Positions 8,338-15,623 of a stretch of 64,000 bases of DNA are shown here, in pieces. The translations under genes and the position numbers were made by a program. Location: NCBI GenBank assembly GCA_963730535.1, contig CAVSRU010000002.1:186001-250000 (forward strand), in the 5' to 3' direction. Each line of letters begins with the position of its first letter. Positions within the stretch are counted from its first letter, which is position 1. Source of the DNA: DASSUW01 sp963730535 (GTDB lineage: Bacteria; Actinomycetota; Thermoleophilia; Solirubrobacterales; Solirubrobacteraceae). The notes below the pieces were generated by a model. The model was not told the DNA's origin, searched no databases, and was given only the letters and a program-made list of their open reading frames with translations.

Positions 8338-9287
8338 CGCTTTCGCTCAACGACCGCGCGCTGGAGCTCGCCGACCGGCTGGTCGCCGATGCCGAGGCGG
8401 CGCAGGTGGAGGTCACGACGCTGCCGAACGGCACGCGGGTCATCGACTGCGGCGCCCGGGCCGCCGGCGGCTTCGACGCGGGGCGCTACCTCGCCGAGGT
8501 CTGCATGGCGGGGCTGGGGGCGGTCGCGTACGCGCCGCTGGTCGTCGACGGCCGGTGGCTGCCTGCGCTCACGGTGACCACAGATCGACCCGCGGTCGCC
8601 TGCCTGGCGGCGCAGTACGCCGGCTGGCGGATCGATCGCGACGGCTACTTCGCGATGGGCAGCGGGCCCGGCCGCGCGCTGATCCGCGCCGAGGAGCTCT
8701 ACGACGACCTCGACTGGGACGAGCGCGCGAGCGCCGCCGTCCTGTGTCTCGAGACGCGCGAGCCGCCGCCGGCCGAGGTCGCCGACTTCGTGGCCGAGCG
8801 GGCCGGCGTGTCGCCCGCGGCGCTGACGCTGCTGATGGCCCCAACGGCGAGCGTGGCCGGCAGCGTGCAGATCGCGGCGCGGGTCGTCGAGACCGCGCTG
8901 CACAAGCTCCATGAGCTCGACTTCGACGTGCGGCGTGTCGTCGGGGGCTTCGGCAGCTGCCCGCTGCCGCCGGTGGCGGGCGACGACATGGCGGCGATCG
9001 GACGCACCAACGACGCGGTGCTGTACGGCGGCCAGGTCCACCTCACGGTTGAGGACGACGACGACGACGCGCTGCGCGAGCTTGTCGAGCGGCTACCCGC
9101 CTCGGCGTCCTCGGACTACGGCGAGCCGTTCGGCAAGGTGCTGAAGGCCGCGAACTTCGATTTCTACGCGATCGACCCGCTGCTCTTCAGCCCGGCGCAG
9201 ATCCGGCTCACGAGCGTCGGCAGCGGCCGCAGCTTCGAGGCGGGCCGGGTGAACCTCGAGGTGCTGGAGCGTTCGTTCTGGGGCTGA
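8334..9287 (+). CDS. mch: methenyltetrahydromethanopterin cyclohydrolase
   Basis: Mch converts methenyl-H4MPT to formyl-H4MPT, the step before Fhc. The 317-residue protein starts with LSLNDRALELADRLV, carries TRVIDCGARAAGGFDAGR and the core GSGPGRAL, and ends with AIDPLLFSPAQIRLTSVGSG; all are family features. The start is a TTG at 8334 overlapping the fhcC stop (TTGA), giving a normal N-terminus; an upstream GTG at 8175 would add foreign sequence and is rejected. The next gene again begins inside the mch stop codon. Confidence 0.95.
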   Translation: MTLSLNDRALELADRLVADAEAAQVEVTTLPNGTRVIDCGARAAGGFDAGRYLAEVCMAGLGAVAYAPLVVDGRWLPALTVTTDRPAVACLAAQYAGWRIDRDGYFAMGSGPGRALIRAEELYDDLDWDERASAAVLCLETREPPPAEVADFVAERAGVSPAALTLLMAPTASVAGSVQIAARVVETALHKLHELDFDVRRVVGGFGSCPLPPVAGDDMAAIGRTNDAVLYGGQVHLTVEDDDDDALRELVERLPASASSDYGEPFGKVLKAANFDFYAIDPLLFSPAQIRLTSVGSGRSFEAGRVNLEVLERSFWG

Positions 9288-10162
9288 CCGTCGCGATCCT
9301 GGGATCGAGCGGCGGGTGGCACGCGCGACAGCTGACCGACGCACTCGCGGATCGGGGTCACGAGCATCGGCTCGTGGCCGTGACGCGCATGGTCGGGCAC
9401 GTCGACGGCGACGTCGCGGTGCGCAGCGTCGAGGGGTGCGACGCCGTGATCGTCCGCGGCATTCCACGCGGCTCGCTCGAGCAGGTGATCTTCCGCGTCG
9501 ACGCGCTGCACGCGCTCGTCGCGCGCGGCGTGACGTGCGTCAATGGCCCGCGGGCGCTCGAGCGGAGCATCGACAAGTTCCTCGCCTCGGCGCTGCTGGC
9601 GCGTGCCGGGCTGCCGACGCCGCGGACGATCGCCTGCGAGCGCCCCGAGGATGCGCTCGACGCCTTCGAGGAGCTCGGCGGCGACGTGATCGTCAAGCCG
9701 CTGTTCGGCTCGATGGGCGCCGGGATGACGCGCGTGGACGACGTCGACGTCGCGTACCGCGTCTTCCACGCGCTGGTGCTCGAGCGCGCGGTGTACTACT
9801 TGCAGGAGGCGCTGCCGCACGACGGCCGTGACCTACGTGCGTTCGTCGTCGGCGGGCGAGTGCTCGCGGCGATCGAACGGGTCGGCTCCGGGTGGCGGGT
9901 CAACCTCGCGCGCGGAGCCCGCGCGCGCGCGACGGACCTGAGCGCCGAACAGGAGCGCCTGTGCGTGGAGGCCGCCGAGGTGGTGGGCGCCGACTACGCC
10001 GGCGTCGACCTGTTGCGCGCCGCCGACGGACGCGAGTATGTCCTCGAGCTCAACACGATCCCCGGCTGGCGCGGGCTGCAGGAGACGACCGGCGCCAACG
10101 TGGCCGCCGCGCTCGTCGCGCACGTGGAGGGGGTCGTCAGCGAAGCTCGCGCCGCCCGATGA
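9284..10162 (+). CDS. RimK-like ATP-grasp alpha-L-glutamate ligase
   Basis: ATP-grasp ligase of the RimK/MptN type; such enzymes add glutamate to cofactor side chains. The pre-ATP-grasp strand VAILGSSGGWHARQLTDAL, the KPLFGSMGAGMTRV loop and VLELNTIPGWRGLQ metal site are visible. Its place directly after mch suggests glutamylation of dephospho-H4MPT or methanofuran, which is inference. The first canonical start is GTG 9374, but that would delete 30 conserved N-terminal residues; a CTG at 9284 overlapping the mch stop as CTGA is the likely start. The 3' end overlaps the convergent HisA-like gene by 26 nt. 292 residues. Confidence 0.82.
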   Translation: MTVAILGSSGGWHARQLTDALADRGHEHRLVAVTRMVGHVDGDVAVRSVEGCDAVIVRGIPRGSLEQVIFRVDALHALVARGVTCVNGPRALERSIDKFLASALLARAGLPTPRTIACERPEDALDAFEELGGDVIVKPLFGSMGAGMTRVDDVDVAYRVFHALVLERAVYYLQEALPHDGRDLRAFVVGGRVLAAIERVGSGWRVNLARGARARATDLSAEQERLCVEAAEVVGADYAGVDLLRAADGREYVLELNTIPGWRGLQETTGANVAAALVAHVEGVVSEARAAR

Positions 10163-10850
10163 CGCCGCGATGCAGCGCCGTGGCGACGAGCGCGCCTGCC
10201 GCGCTCGCGGCGCCGAGCGCGCGCAGGTCGCCGGCGTCGCGCACGCCGCCGCCGGCCAGCAGCTCGAGGTCTCCAAACGCGGCGTGGATCTGCGCGATCA
10301 GCCCGACGTCCGGCCCCGCGCCGCTGCCCACTCGTGCGAGGTCGAGCACGATCACCTCGTGAAGTTCCGGGCGGTGCAGGCGCGCCACGACGTCGAGCGC
10401 CGGCAAGCCCGCGAGCTGCGGGTCGAGCGACAGCGCGCGGCCGTGGCGCAGGTCGACGCTCAGGACTACCCCGGGGATCTCGGCGAGGAGGCGGTCGAGC
10501 GCCTCGGGCCCGGCCAGCGTCTCGGTCCCGGCGACGACGCGGTGCACGCCGAGGTCCAGCAGCGCCCGCGCTTGTCCCGGCTCGCTCACGCCCGCGTCGA
10601 CCATGACGCGGGCCTCGCGCGCCAGCGTCGCGATCGTGGAGTCGTTCCCGCCTGTGCCGGCGATCGCGTCGAGGTCGGCCACGTACAGCTCGTCGAGCCC
10701 CAGCTCGGACCGAAACGCGCGTACGAGGGAAAGCGGGTCGCCGTCGTCGCCGGCGATGACGCTGCGGACTGGGCGATAGCGTTCGCGCTCGCCGCGCACG
10801 GCGTGAACCGCCGTCCCAGCTTTGAGATCGATGACCGGTACGACGCGCAT
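10137..10850 (-). CDS. HisA-like TIM-barrel protein of the H4MPT cluster
   Basis: A 237-residue beta/alpha-barrel related to HisA/HisF. It starts MRVVPVIDLKAGTAVHA, has YVADLDAI at the end of a strand and LLAGGGVRD as a phosphate-binding strand/loop. True HisA would sit with other his genes; none are here. HisA-like paralogues recur in methylotroph H4MPT clusters and in archaea with H4MPT/methanofuran, where they are thought to serve cofactor synthesis. Its ATG at 10850 lies 20 nt inside the divergent neighbour's start, and its 3' end overlaps the RimK-like gene by 26 nt, so both ends overlap other genes. Confidence 0.78.
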   Translation of the reverse strand: MRVVPVIDLKAGTAVHAVRGERERYRPVRSVIAGDDGDPLSLVRAFRSELGLDELYVADLDAIAGTGGNDSTIATLAREARVMVDAGVSEPGQARALLDLGVHRVVAGTETLAGPEALDRLLAEIPGVVLSVDLRHGRALSLDPQLAGLPALDVVARLHRPELHEVIVLDLARVGSGAGPDVGLIAQIHAAFGDLELLAGGGVRDAGDLRALGAASAAGALVATALHRGVIGRRELR

Positions 10851-11868
10851 TCCAGCCACGGCGCGGGCCACGCTAGCGGTCGACGTCGGCGGCGCGAACA
10901 CGAAGGCCGCCCGGCTGCACGGGACGTCACTGCGCACGGTCTCGCGCCCGTTCGAGGTGTGGCGCGACCGCGAGGCGCTCGCCGGGGTGCTGCGCGAGGT
11001 CGCCGCCGAGGCCGGTGAGGCAGACGCCGTGGCGATCACGATGACCGCCGAGCTTTCTGACGCGTTCCGGACTAAGCGCGAGGGGGTGGGGTTCGTGCTC
11101 GACGCGGCCGAGGACGCGCTCGGCGACCGGCCGCTGAGCGTGCTGACGACAGCCGGCGAGCTCGTGTCCGTGGGGGCGGCGCGTGCGCGGCCGTGGGACG
11201 TCGCCGCCGCCAACTGGATGGCGACGGCGCTCGCGGTGGCCGACGCGCATCCCGACGCGTTGCTTATCGACTTCGGCAGCACGACCGCCGACATCGTCCC
11301 GATCGCCGCCGGGCGCGTCGCTGCGAGCGGACACAACGACCTCGAGCGCCTGCTGGCCGGCGAGCTCGTCTACACCGGCGTGCTCCGCACGAACCTGGCC
11401 GCGATCGCGCGGCGCGTGCCGGTCCGTGGCGAGTGGTGCCCCGTGTCGTCGGAGTACTTCGCGATCAGCGCCGACGTCCATCTCGTCCTCGGCCGTCTCG
11501 CGCCGGAGGCGTACGACTGCCCCACGCCGGACGGCCGCCCGGCGCTGGTCGCGTTCGCGCGCGAGCGCATCGCCAGGCTGGTGTGCTCCGACGCCGACCA
11601 ACTCGACGCCGGCGAAATTGACGCCATTGCCGCCTTCCTCGCAGGCGAGCAGCTGCGCCAGATCGATGAAGCGGCACGGCGGGTCCAGCGTCCGCTGCCG
11701 CCCCAGGCACCCGTCGTCGCGGTCGGCGCCGGCGCCTTCCTGGGGCGCGAGGTCGCCGCGCGCCTGGGACGAGCCGTCGCCGACGCTCCGGCACCGTGGG
11801 GCGGGACCGGCGCGGAGATGGCGCCCGCCGCGGCGCTGGCGGCGCTCCTGGCGGCACGCCTGTGCTGA
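10831..11868 (+). CDS. H4MPT-linked C1 transfer pathway protein (TIGR03123-type)
   Basis: Member of the hydantoinase/oxoprolinase-like ASKHA proteins known as H4MPT-linked C1 transfer pathway protein. The N-terminal phosphate loop reads LAVDVGGANTKAARLHG, and the second one LLIDFGSTTADIVPI; SSEYFAISADVHLVLG is also typical. Its reaction is not established, but it is found almost only with H4MPT cofactor genes. The ATG at 10831 overlaps the divergent HisA-like start; no later canonical start exists before the phosphate loop. 345 residues. It overlaps mfnE by 7 nt. Confidence 0.85.
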   Translation: MTGTTRIPATARATLAVDVGGANTKAARLHGTSLRTVSRPFEVWRDREALAGVLREVAAEAGEADAVAITMTAELSDAFRTKREGVGFVLDAAEDALGDRPLSVLTTAGELVSVGAARARPWDVAAANWMATALAVADAHPDALLIDFGSTTADIVPIAAGRVAASGHNDLERLLAGELVYTGVLRTNLAAIARRVPVRGEWCPVSSEYFAISADVHLVLGRLAPEAYDCPTPDGRPALVAFARERIARLVCSDADQLDAGEIDAIAAFLAGEQLRQIDEAARRVQRPLPPQAPVVAVGAGAFLGREVAARLGRAVADAPAPWGGTGAEMAPAAALAALLAARLC

Positions 11869-12521
11869 CCGTCGTCAAGGTCGGCGGCGGTCTCGGCGAC
11901 AGCGCGCTGCCCGGGTTGTGCACCGCGCTCGGCGAGCTCGGGGAGCGCCATCCGCTCCTCGTCGTGCCTGGCGGCGCGGGCTTCGCCGACGCCGTGCGCG
12001 ACGCCGACCGTTGCTTCCGACTGCGAGCGCAGACCTCGCATCGCATGGCGATCCTCGGCATGGAGCAGTTCGGCTGGTTGCTCAGCGACCTCATCCCGGG
12101 CGCCGTGCGGTGCGCCGGCCTCCCTCAGGTCCGCGCCGGACGAACGACCGTGCTCCTGCCCGCAGCGCTGCCCCTCGACCGGCTACCCGCGTCCTGGGAG
12201 GTGACGTCCGACTCGATCGCCGCATGGGTCGCCGGTCGGATCGGTGCCGGGCGCCTCGTGCTGGTGAAGGCGGTCGACGGCCTCTTCGCGGATTGGCCGC
12301 CACGCGGCGAGCCGCTCGCGCGGTTGACCGTCGCCGAGCTCGCGGCGCTGCGGCCCGGGGGCGTAGACGAGCACCTGCCCGCGATGCTCGCCGGGGCGCG
12401 CTTCGATACATGGGTGGTCGGCGGGCGCGACCCTGCGCGCCTGGATGAGCTGCTCGAACGCGGCACGACCGCGGGCACGCGGATCGCCGCAGGGCGATTG
12501 CTACCGTCCGGCCATGGATGA
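11862..12521 (+). CDS. mfnE: amino-acid-kinase-family MfnE-like kinase (methanofuran biosynthesis)
   Basis: 219-residue amino-acid-kinase fold protein. TVVKVGGGLGDSALPG is the nucleotide-binding start, VVPGGAGFAD follows, and LVKAVDGLF is the strand after the third nucleotide contact. MfnE phosphorylates the aminomethyl-furan phosphate intermediate in archaeal methanofuran biosynthesis. The presence of mfnB about 1 kb away supports this over a general amino-acid kinase. The GTG at 11862 overlaps the previous stop and gives the expected start just before the glycine loop. The 3' end overlaps the R2-like gene by 8 nt. Confidence 0.82.
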   Translation: MLTVVKVGGGLGDSALPGLCTALGELGERHPLLVVPGGAGFADAVRDADRCFRLRAQTSHRMAILGMEQFGWLLSDLIPGAVRCAGLPQVRAGRTTVLLPAALPLDRLPASWEVTSDSIAAWVAGRIGAGRLVLVKAVDGLFADWPPRGEPLARLTVAELAALRPGGVDEHLPAMLAGARFDTWVVGGRDPARLDELLERGTTAGTRIAAGRLLPSGHG

Positions 12522-13401
12522 CGCGAGGGCCCGGGACACCAGGGTCGCCATCCTGGCCGACCCCAAGCTCCGGGAACACAAGGTCATGGGCGGGATGGAC
12601 TCGTTCGCGGACCGCAGCTCCTGGCCCAACTTCTTCTCGCGCCTCGTTGCCCGCCTGCAGTGGAATCCGGCGGCCATCGACCTCGCCCCCGACGCGCGCG
12701 AGTGGCAGGAGCTCCCGGCGGAGCGCCGCGGTCGCCTGATGACGCTTCTCGCCGGCTTCTGCGTGGCCGAGGACGCGGTCGCCGAGCAGCTCACGCCGTT
12801 CGCGGACGCAGCCAGGGAGGCGACGTTGGTGTCGCAGGAGAGCCTGATGGCCTGGGTCTTCTTCCTCCAGCGTCGCGACGAGCAGCGCCACGCCCGGCTG
12901 TTCGACCGCATCGCCGGCGAGGTCCTGGAGTTGCCGGGCGCCGACGCGGTCGAGCGGCGTGCCGCCGCCCGCGCCCATGTCCCGCCCGCTTTCCTCGAGC
13001 TGTTCGAGGAGCGGCTGCCGGCGATGGCCGCCGAGCTCGCCGCGGGACGCACCGAGCTGAGCGAGGGCGTCGCCCTGTACCACATGCTGCTCGAGGGGGT
13101 CGTCTTCGACGCCGGGCAGCACACGCTTCTCGACGACCTGGCCGATGGCGCGCTGCCGGGGGTGTACGAGGGCGTGCGGCGCGTCGAGCTCGACGAGCGC
13201 TGGCACATCGGCTTCGGCCTGCGCTGCCTGATCGAGACGCAGCCCTCGCGAGAGCTGCTCGAGGACCTGCTGGCGCGGGCCGAGGAGGTCGCCGAAGCCT
13301 GGGGCGACTCCGTCCCGGCGGCCATGCGGCGGGAATGCGCGCAGAAGGTCGCCCACCGGCTCCACGTGGCCGGGTTCACCGGGGCGCGCGCGGCGGCATA
13401 G
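12514..13401 (+). CDS. R2-like ferritin-fold di-metal oxidase (R2lox-like)
   Basis: 295-residue helical protein related to ribonucleotide reductase R2 and R2-like ligand-binding oxidases. Likely metal ligands are E86 or E91 (AEDAVAEQ), E123 and H126 (DEQRH), E194 (LLEGVV), E228 and H231 (DERWH). Their spacing fits a carboxylate-bridged di-metal site. Tyr189 lies five residues before E194, as does the cross-linked tyrosine of R2lox. No nrdA partner is near in this strand context. It overlaps mfnE by 8 nt, so it belongs to the cofactor operon; an oxidation or hydroxylation step in methanofuran or H4MPT synthesis is inferred. A TACCGT element 6 nt before the ATG may be a -10. Confidence 0.75.
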   Translation: MDDARARDTRVAILADPKLREHKVMGGMDSFADRSSWPNFFSRLVARLQWNPAAIDLAPDAREWQELPAERRGRLMTLLAGFCVAEDAVAEQLTPFADAAREATLVSQESLMAWVFFLQRRDEQRHARLFDRIAGEVLELPGADAVERRAAARAHVPPAFLELFEERLPAMAAELAAGRTELSEGVALYHMLLEGVVFDAGQHTLLDDLADGALPGVYEGVRRVELDERWHIGFGLRCLIETQPSRELLEDLLARAEEVAEAWGDSVPAAMRRECAQKVAHRLHVAGFTGARAAA

Positions 13402-14107
13402 CCGCGCACGCCGCGACCAGGGAACGGACGCGCACCGCGTCGAGGGGTGCCGACCGCCTGCCATCGTCGCAGGCGGCCGAGCGGACACCGGCGATGTCGG
13501 CCGCGGTGTCGCGGACTACCGGCAGATCCTCTGCGCGCAGGGCGCCGGCCAGCGCCACCTGCAAGCCCGTGGCATGGGCCTCGGCCACCAGCGCCGCGAG
13601 CGCGTCCGGCGAGAGCCAGTCCAGCAGACCGCGGCCGTCCTTGACCGCCGTGTCGAGCAGGCAGGTCCCCACGCCTGCCGCGAGCGCGACGCGCGGCAGC
13701 AGCTCCGGCGCGAGCGGCGCGTGTGCCACGCGCCGGGCGTCCGCGTAGGCCGCGGCCACCACCACCGCGCCTGGCACGTTCGCGACGCCGTCGCGGACCG
13801 CGCGCAGCAGATCGACCGCCTCGTCCTCGGTCGAGACGCCCCACAAGCCGACCTTCACGAACGTCGCGCCACTACGCGCCGCTCCCAGGGCGGCGAGCGC
13901 TGCCGTGCCGGGCAGGTTGGGCATGTCGCCGATCGCGGCGCTGACCGGCAGCTCGGCGGGCACGGCCGCGCGCACGCCCGCGATCACCGCCGGGGACGGC
14001 GCGCCCAGCGAGCCCTCGGCAGGGTTCTTGACGTCCACGATCTCGGCCCCCGCCGCGGCGGCGGCGCGTCCCTCGCCGGCGTCCACGACGCTCACGAGCA
14101 GCTTCAT
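13376..14107 (-). CDS. mfnB: (5-formylfuran-3-yl)methyl phosphate synthase MfnB
   Basis: MfnB (formerly DUF556) forms the furan ring of methanofuran from two glyceraldehyde-3-phosphates. Family features seen: MKLLVSVVDAGE, EIVDVKNPAEGSLGAP with the Schiff-base lysine region, VSAAIGDMPN, FVKVGL and LLDTAVKDG. 243 residues, as expected. The ATG at 14107 makes an ATGA overlap with the beta-RFAP synthase stop. Its 3' end overlaps the convergent R2-like gene by 26 nt. The glycine- and alanine-rich C-terminus extends a little beyond the conserved barrel. Confidence 0.92.
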   Translation of the reverse strand: MKLLVSVVDAGEGRAAAAAGAEIVDVKNPAEGSLGAPSPAVIAGVRAAVPAELPVSAAIGDMPNLPGTAALAALGAARSGATFVKVGLWGVSTEDEAVDLLRAVRDGVANVPGAVVVAAAYADARRVAHAPLAPELLPRVALAAGVGTCLLDTAVKDGRGLLDWLSPDALAALVAEAHATGLQVALAGALRAEDLPVVRDTAADIAGVRSAACDDGRRSAPLDAVRVRSLVAACAAMPPRAPR

Positions 14108-15045
14108 GACCGCTCGACGCGGGCGCCGCGGTTGTCGAACGCTACGAGCTCCACGCTCCCCTCGCTGCCGGCGAGATCCTCCATGCGGCGAGCCAGCTCG
14201 CGTCCGGCCGCCTGGCTGCCGACGATCCCGTAGACCGTCGGCCCCCACGAACTCTGGCCGGCGCCCGCCGCCCCGAAGCGCAGCAGCGCTTCGACGAGCG
14301 CCCCCGCGCGCGGATGGAAGCGACCGCCCTGCGCCGCCGCGAACGAGTCGCCGACCAGCTGCTGGATGCGGGTGAGCGCGGCGCCGAACTCCTCGAGCTC
14401 GCGTTCGACGAGCGCCGGCAGCAGCGAGGTCAGCACCAGCTGGGCGATGACGGCCGATCGGTCGGGCGCCGGCACCAGCCGCCGGAAGGCGTCTTCCTCG
14501 GCGCCGCCCGACAAGCCGGGCGCGGCCGCGGGCACGACGACCACCGCCCGCCACTCCTCGGGCACCGGGTGGTGCGCCAACAGCGGCGCCGGGCGCTCGA
14601 CGCCCGGCCGGTGCCCGCCCTCGACCACGAGGCCGCCGAGCGCGAACGTCCACATGCCCACCGCCGACCGTGCGGCCCGCCCCGCCGCCTGGGCGAGGCC
14701 CGGCGCGCCGACGTCGCGCCCTTCCAGGGTCACCAGCGCCTGTGCGACGGCGAGCGCCAGCTTCGTGCCCGAGCCGAGGCCCACGTGCTGCGGGATCGCC
14801 TCGACGACGCGCAGGTGCGCGCCGCCCGCGAGCCCTAACGCGTCGCGGCAGCGACGCGCGAACGTCAACGCGCGCTCCGCGTCGGCACCCTCGGCGGACA
14901 GCTCGCCGGCGGGCTCCGCCTCGAGCACGACGGCCGGGCGGCCGACCGACGCCCCGAGCCCGCCGAAGCGCCGCGCGCCGTCGCCGGCGACCGCGAGCAT
15001 GCCGAGGTGCAGACGTGCCGGCGCCTCGACGCGCACCCCGGGCAT
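14104..15045 (-). CDS. mptG: beta-ribofuranosylaminobenzene 5'-phosphate synthase
   Basis: GHMP-kinase-fold enzyme that joins PRPP to an aminobenzoate-type acceptor, the first committed step of H4MPT synthesis. Typical segments: EAPARLHLGML at the start, GGLGASVGRP, IPQHVGLGSGTKLALA (the GHMP glycine-rich loop), and the C-terminal GQSSWGPTVYGI. 313 residues. pabAB and pabC just beyond would provide the aminobenzoate. The ATG at 15045 overlaps the DUF447 stop as TGATG. It is the strongest marker that the cell makes its own H4MPT-type cofactor. Confidence 0.94.
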   Translation of the reverse strand: MPGVRVEAPARLHLGMLAVAGDGARRFGGLGASVGRPAVVLEAEPAGELSAEGADAERALTFARRCRDALGLAGGAHLRVVEAIPQHVGLGSGTKLALAVAQALVTLEGRDVGAPGLAQAAGRAARSAVGMWTFALGGLVVEGGHRPGVERPAPLLAHHPVPEEWRAVVVVPAAAPGLSGGAEEDAFRRLVPAPDRSAVIAQLVLTSLLPALVERELEEFGAALTRIQQLVGDSFAAAQGGRFHPRAGALVEALLRFGAAGAGQSSWGPTVYGIVGSQAAGRELARRMEDLAGSEGSVELVAFDNRGARVERS

Positions 15046-15623
15046 CAGTCTCCGATCACCGCGCGCACGCGGCGCCTGACGTACTCCATCGCCTCGCGCT
15101 CGCGCGACCCGCCCGTCTTGTCCACGAGAACCTGCAGCCGGCGCAGTTCGGCGCGGATGTCCTCGGCGTCGAGCATGCCAGCGCGCGAGGCGAGGATCGA
15201 CGCCTCGAGCACCGCGTGGCGCGCCCGGTTGAGGCCGAGGAACTCGCGGCCGGTGCCGCCGTCGACCACCGCCGTGCTGACCCGGGCACGCTGCGCGCTC
15301 TCGTCGATCGTCTCCACGCGCACCTCGCGCCACGCGCAGGCATCGTCCAGCACCGCGCCGTCAACGCTCGCCGCCGGATGGGTCGGCGGGTGCGGGTCGC
15401 CGAGCGCCGCCTGGCTGAACAGCAGGATGTCGTCAGTCACGTTCACGACGGCCGTTCCGGTTGCACGCAGGTTGCGCAGCGTCCGCGTACCCCGGTACGG
15501 CTTGATCACGATCCGCGTCGCGCCCCACTCGACGCCCATCGCGCCGCAGTTAACGCTGCCATCCGGGTTGAGCGTCGTGACCACGGTCTCGATAATGGGC
15601 GTCGTCCGGCCGGCGCCGCCCAC
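15045..15623 (-). CDS. DUF447 family protein
   Basis: 192-residue DUF447 protein, a small flavin-reductase-like barrel found in archaea and H4MPT-using bacteria. Visible features: IIETVVTTLNPDGSVNCGAMGVEW near the start (split-barrel first strands), IVIKPYRGTRTLRNL, TAVVNVTDDILLF, and a helical C-terminus with VDKTGG. The function is unknown; association with methanofuran/H4MPT genes is the only guide. A GTG at 15623 is directly adjacent to the stop of the glutamine-synthetase-like gene upstream, and its stop overlaps mptG. Confidence 0.88.
   Translation of the reverse strand: MGGAGRTTPIIETVVTTLNPDGSVNCGAMGVEWGATRIVIKPYRGTRTLRNLRATGTAVVNVTDDILLFSQAALGDPHPPTHPAASVDGAVLDDACAWREVRVETIDESAQRARVSTAVVDGGTGREFLGLNRARHAVLEASILASRAGMLDAEDIRAELRRLQVLVDKTGGSREREAMEYVRRRVRAVIGD

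Noticed and set aside
10137..10850. Histidine biosynthesis gene hisA
   Set aside because: No his genes nearby and the context is entirely H4MPT/methanofuran; treated as a HisA-like paralogue.
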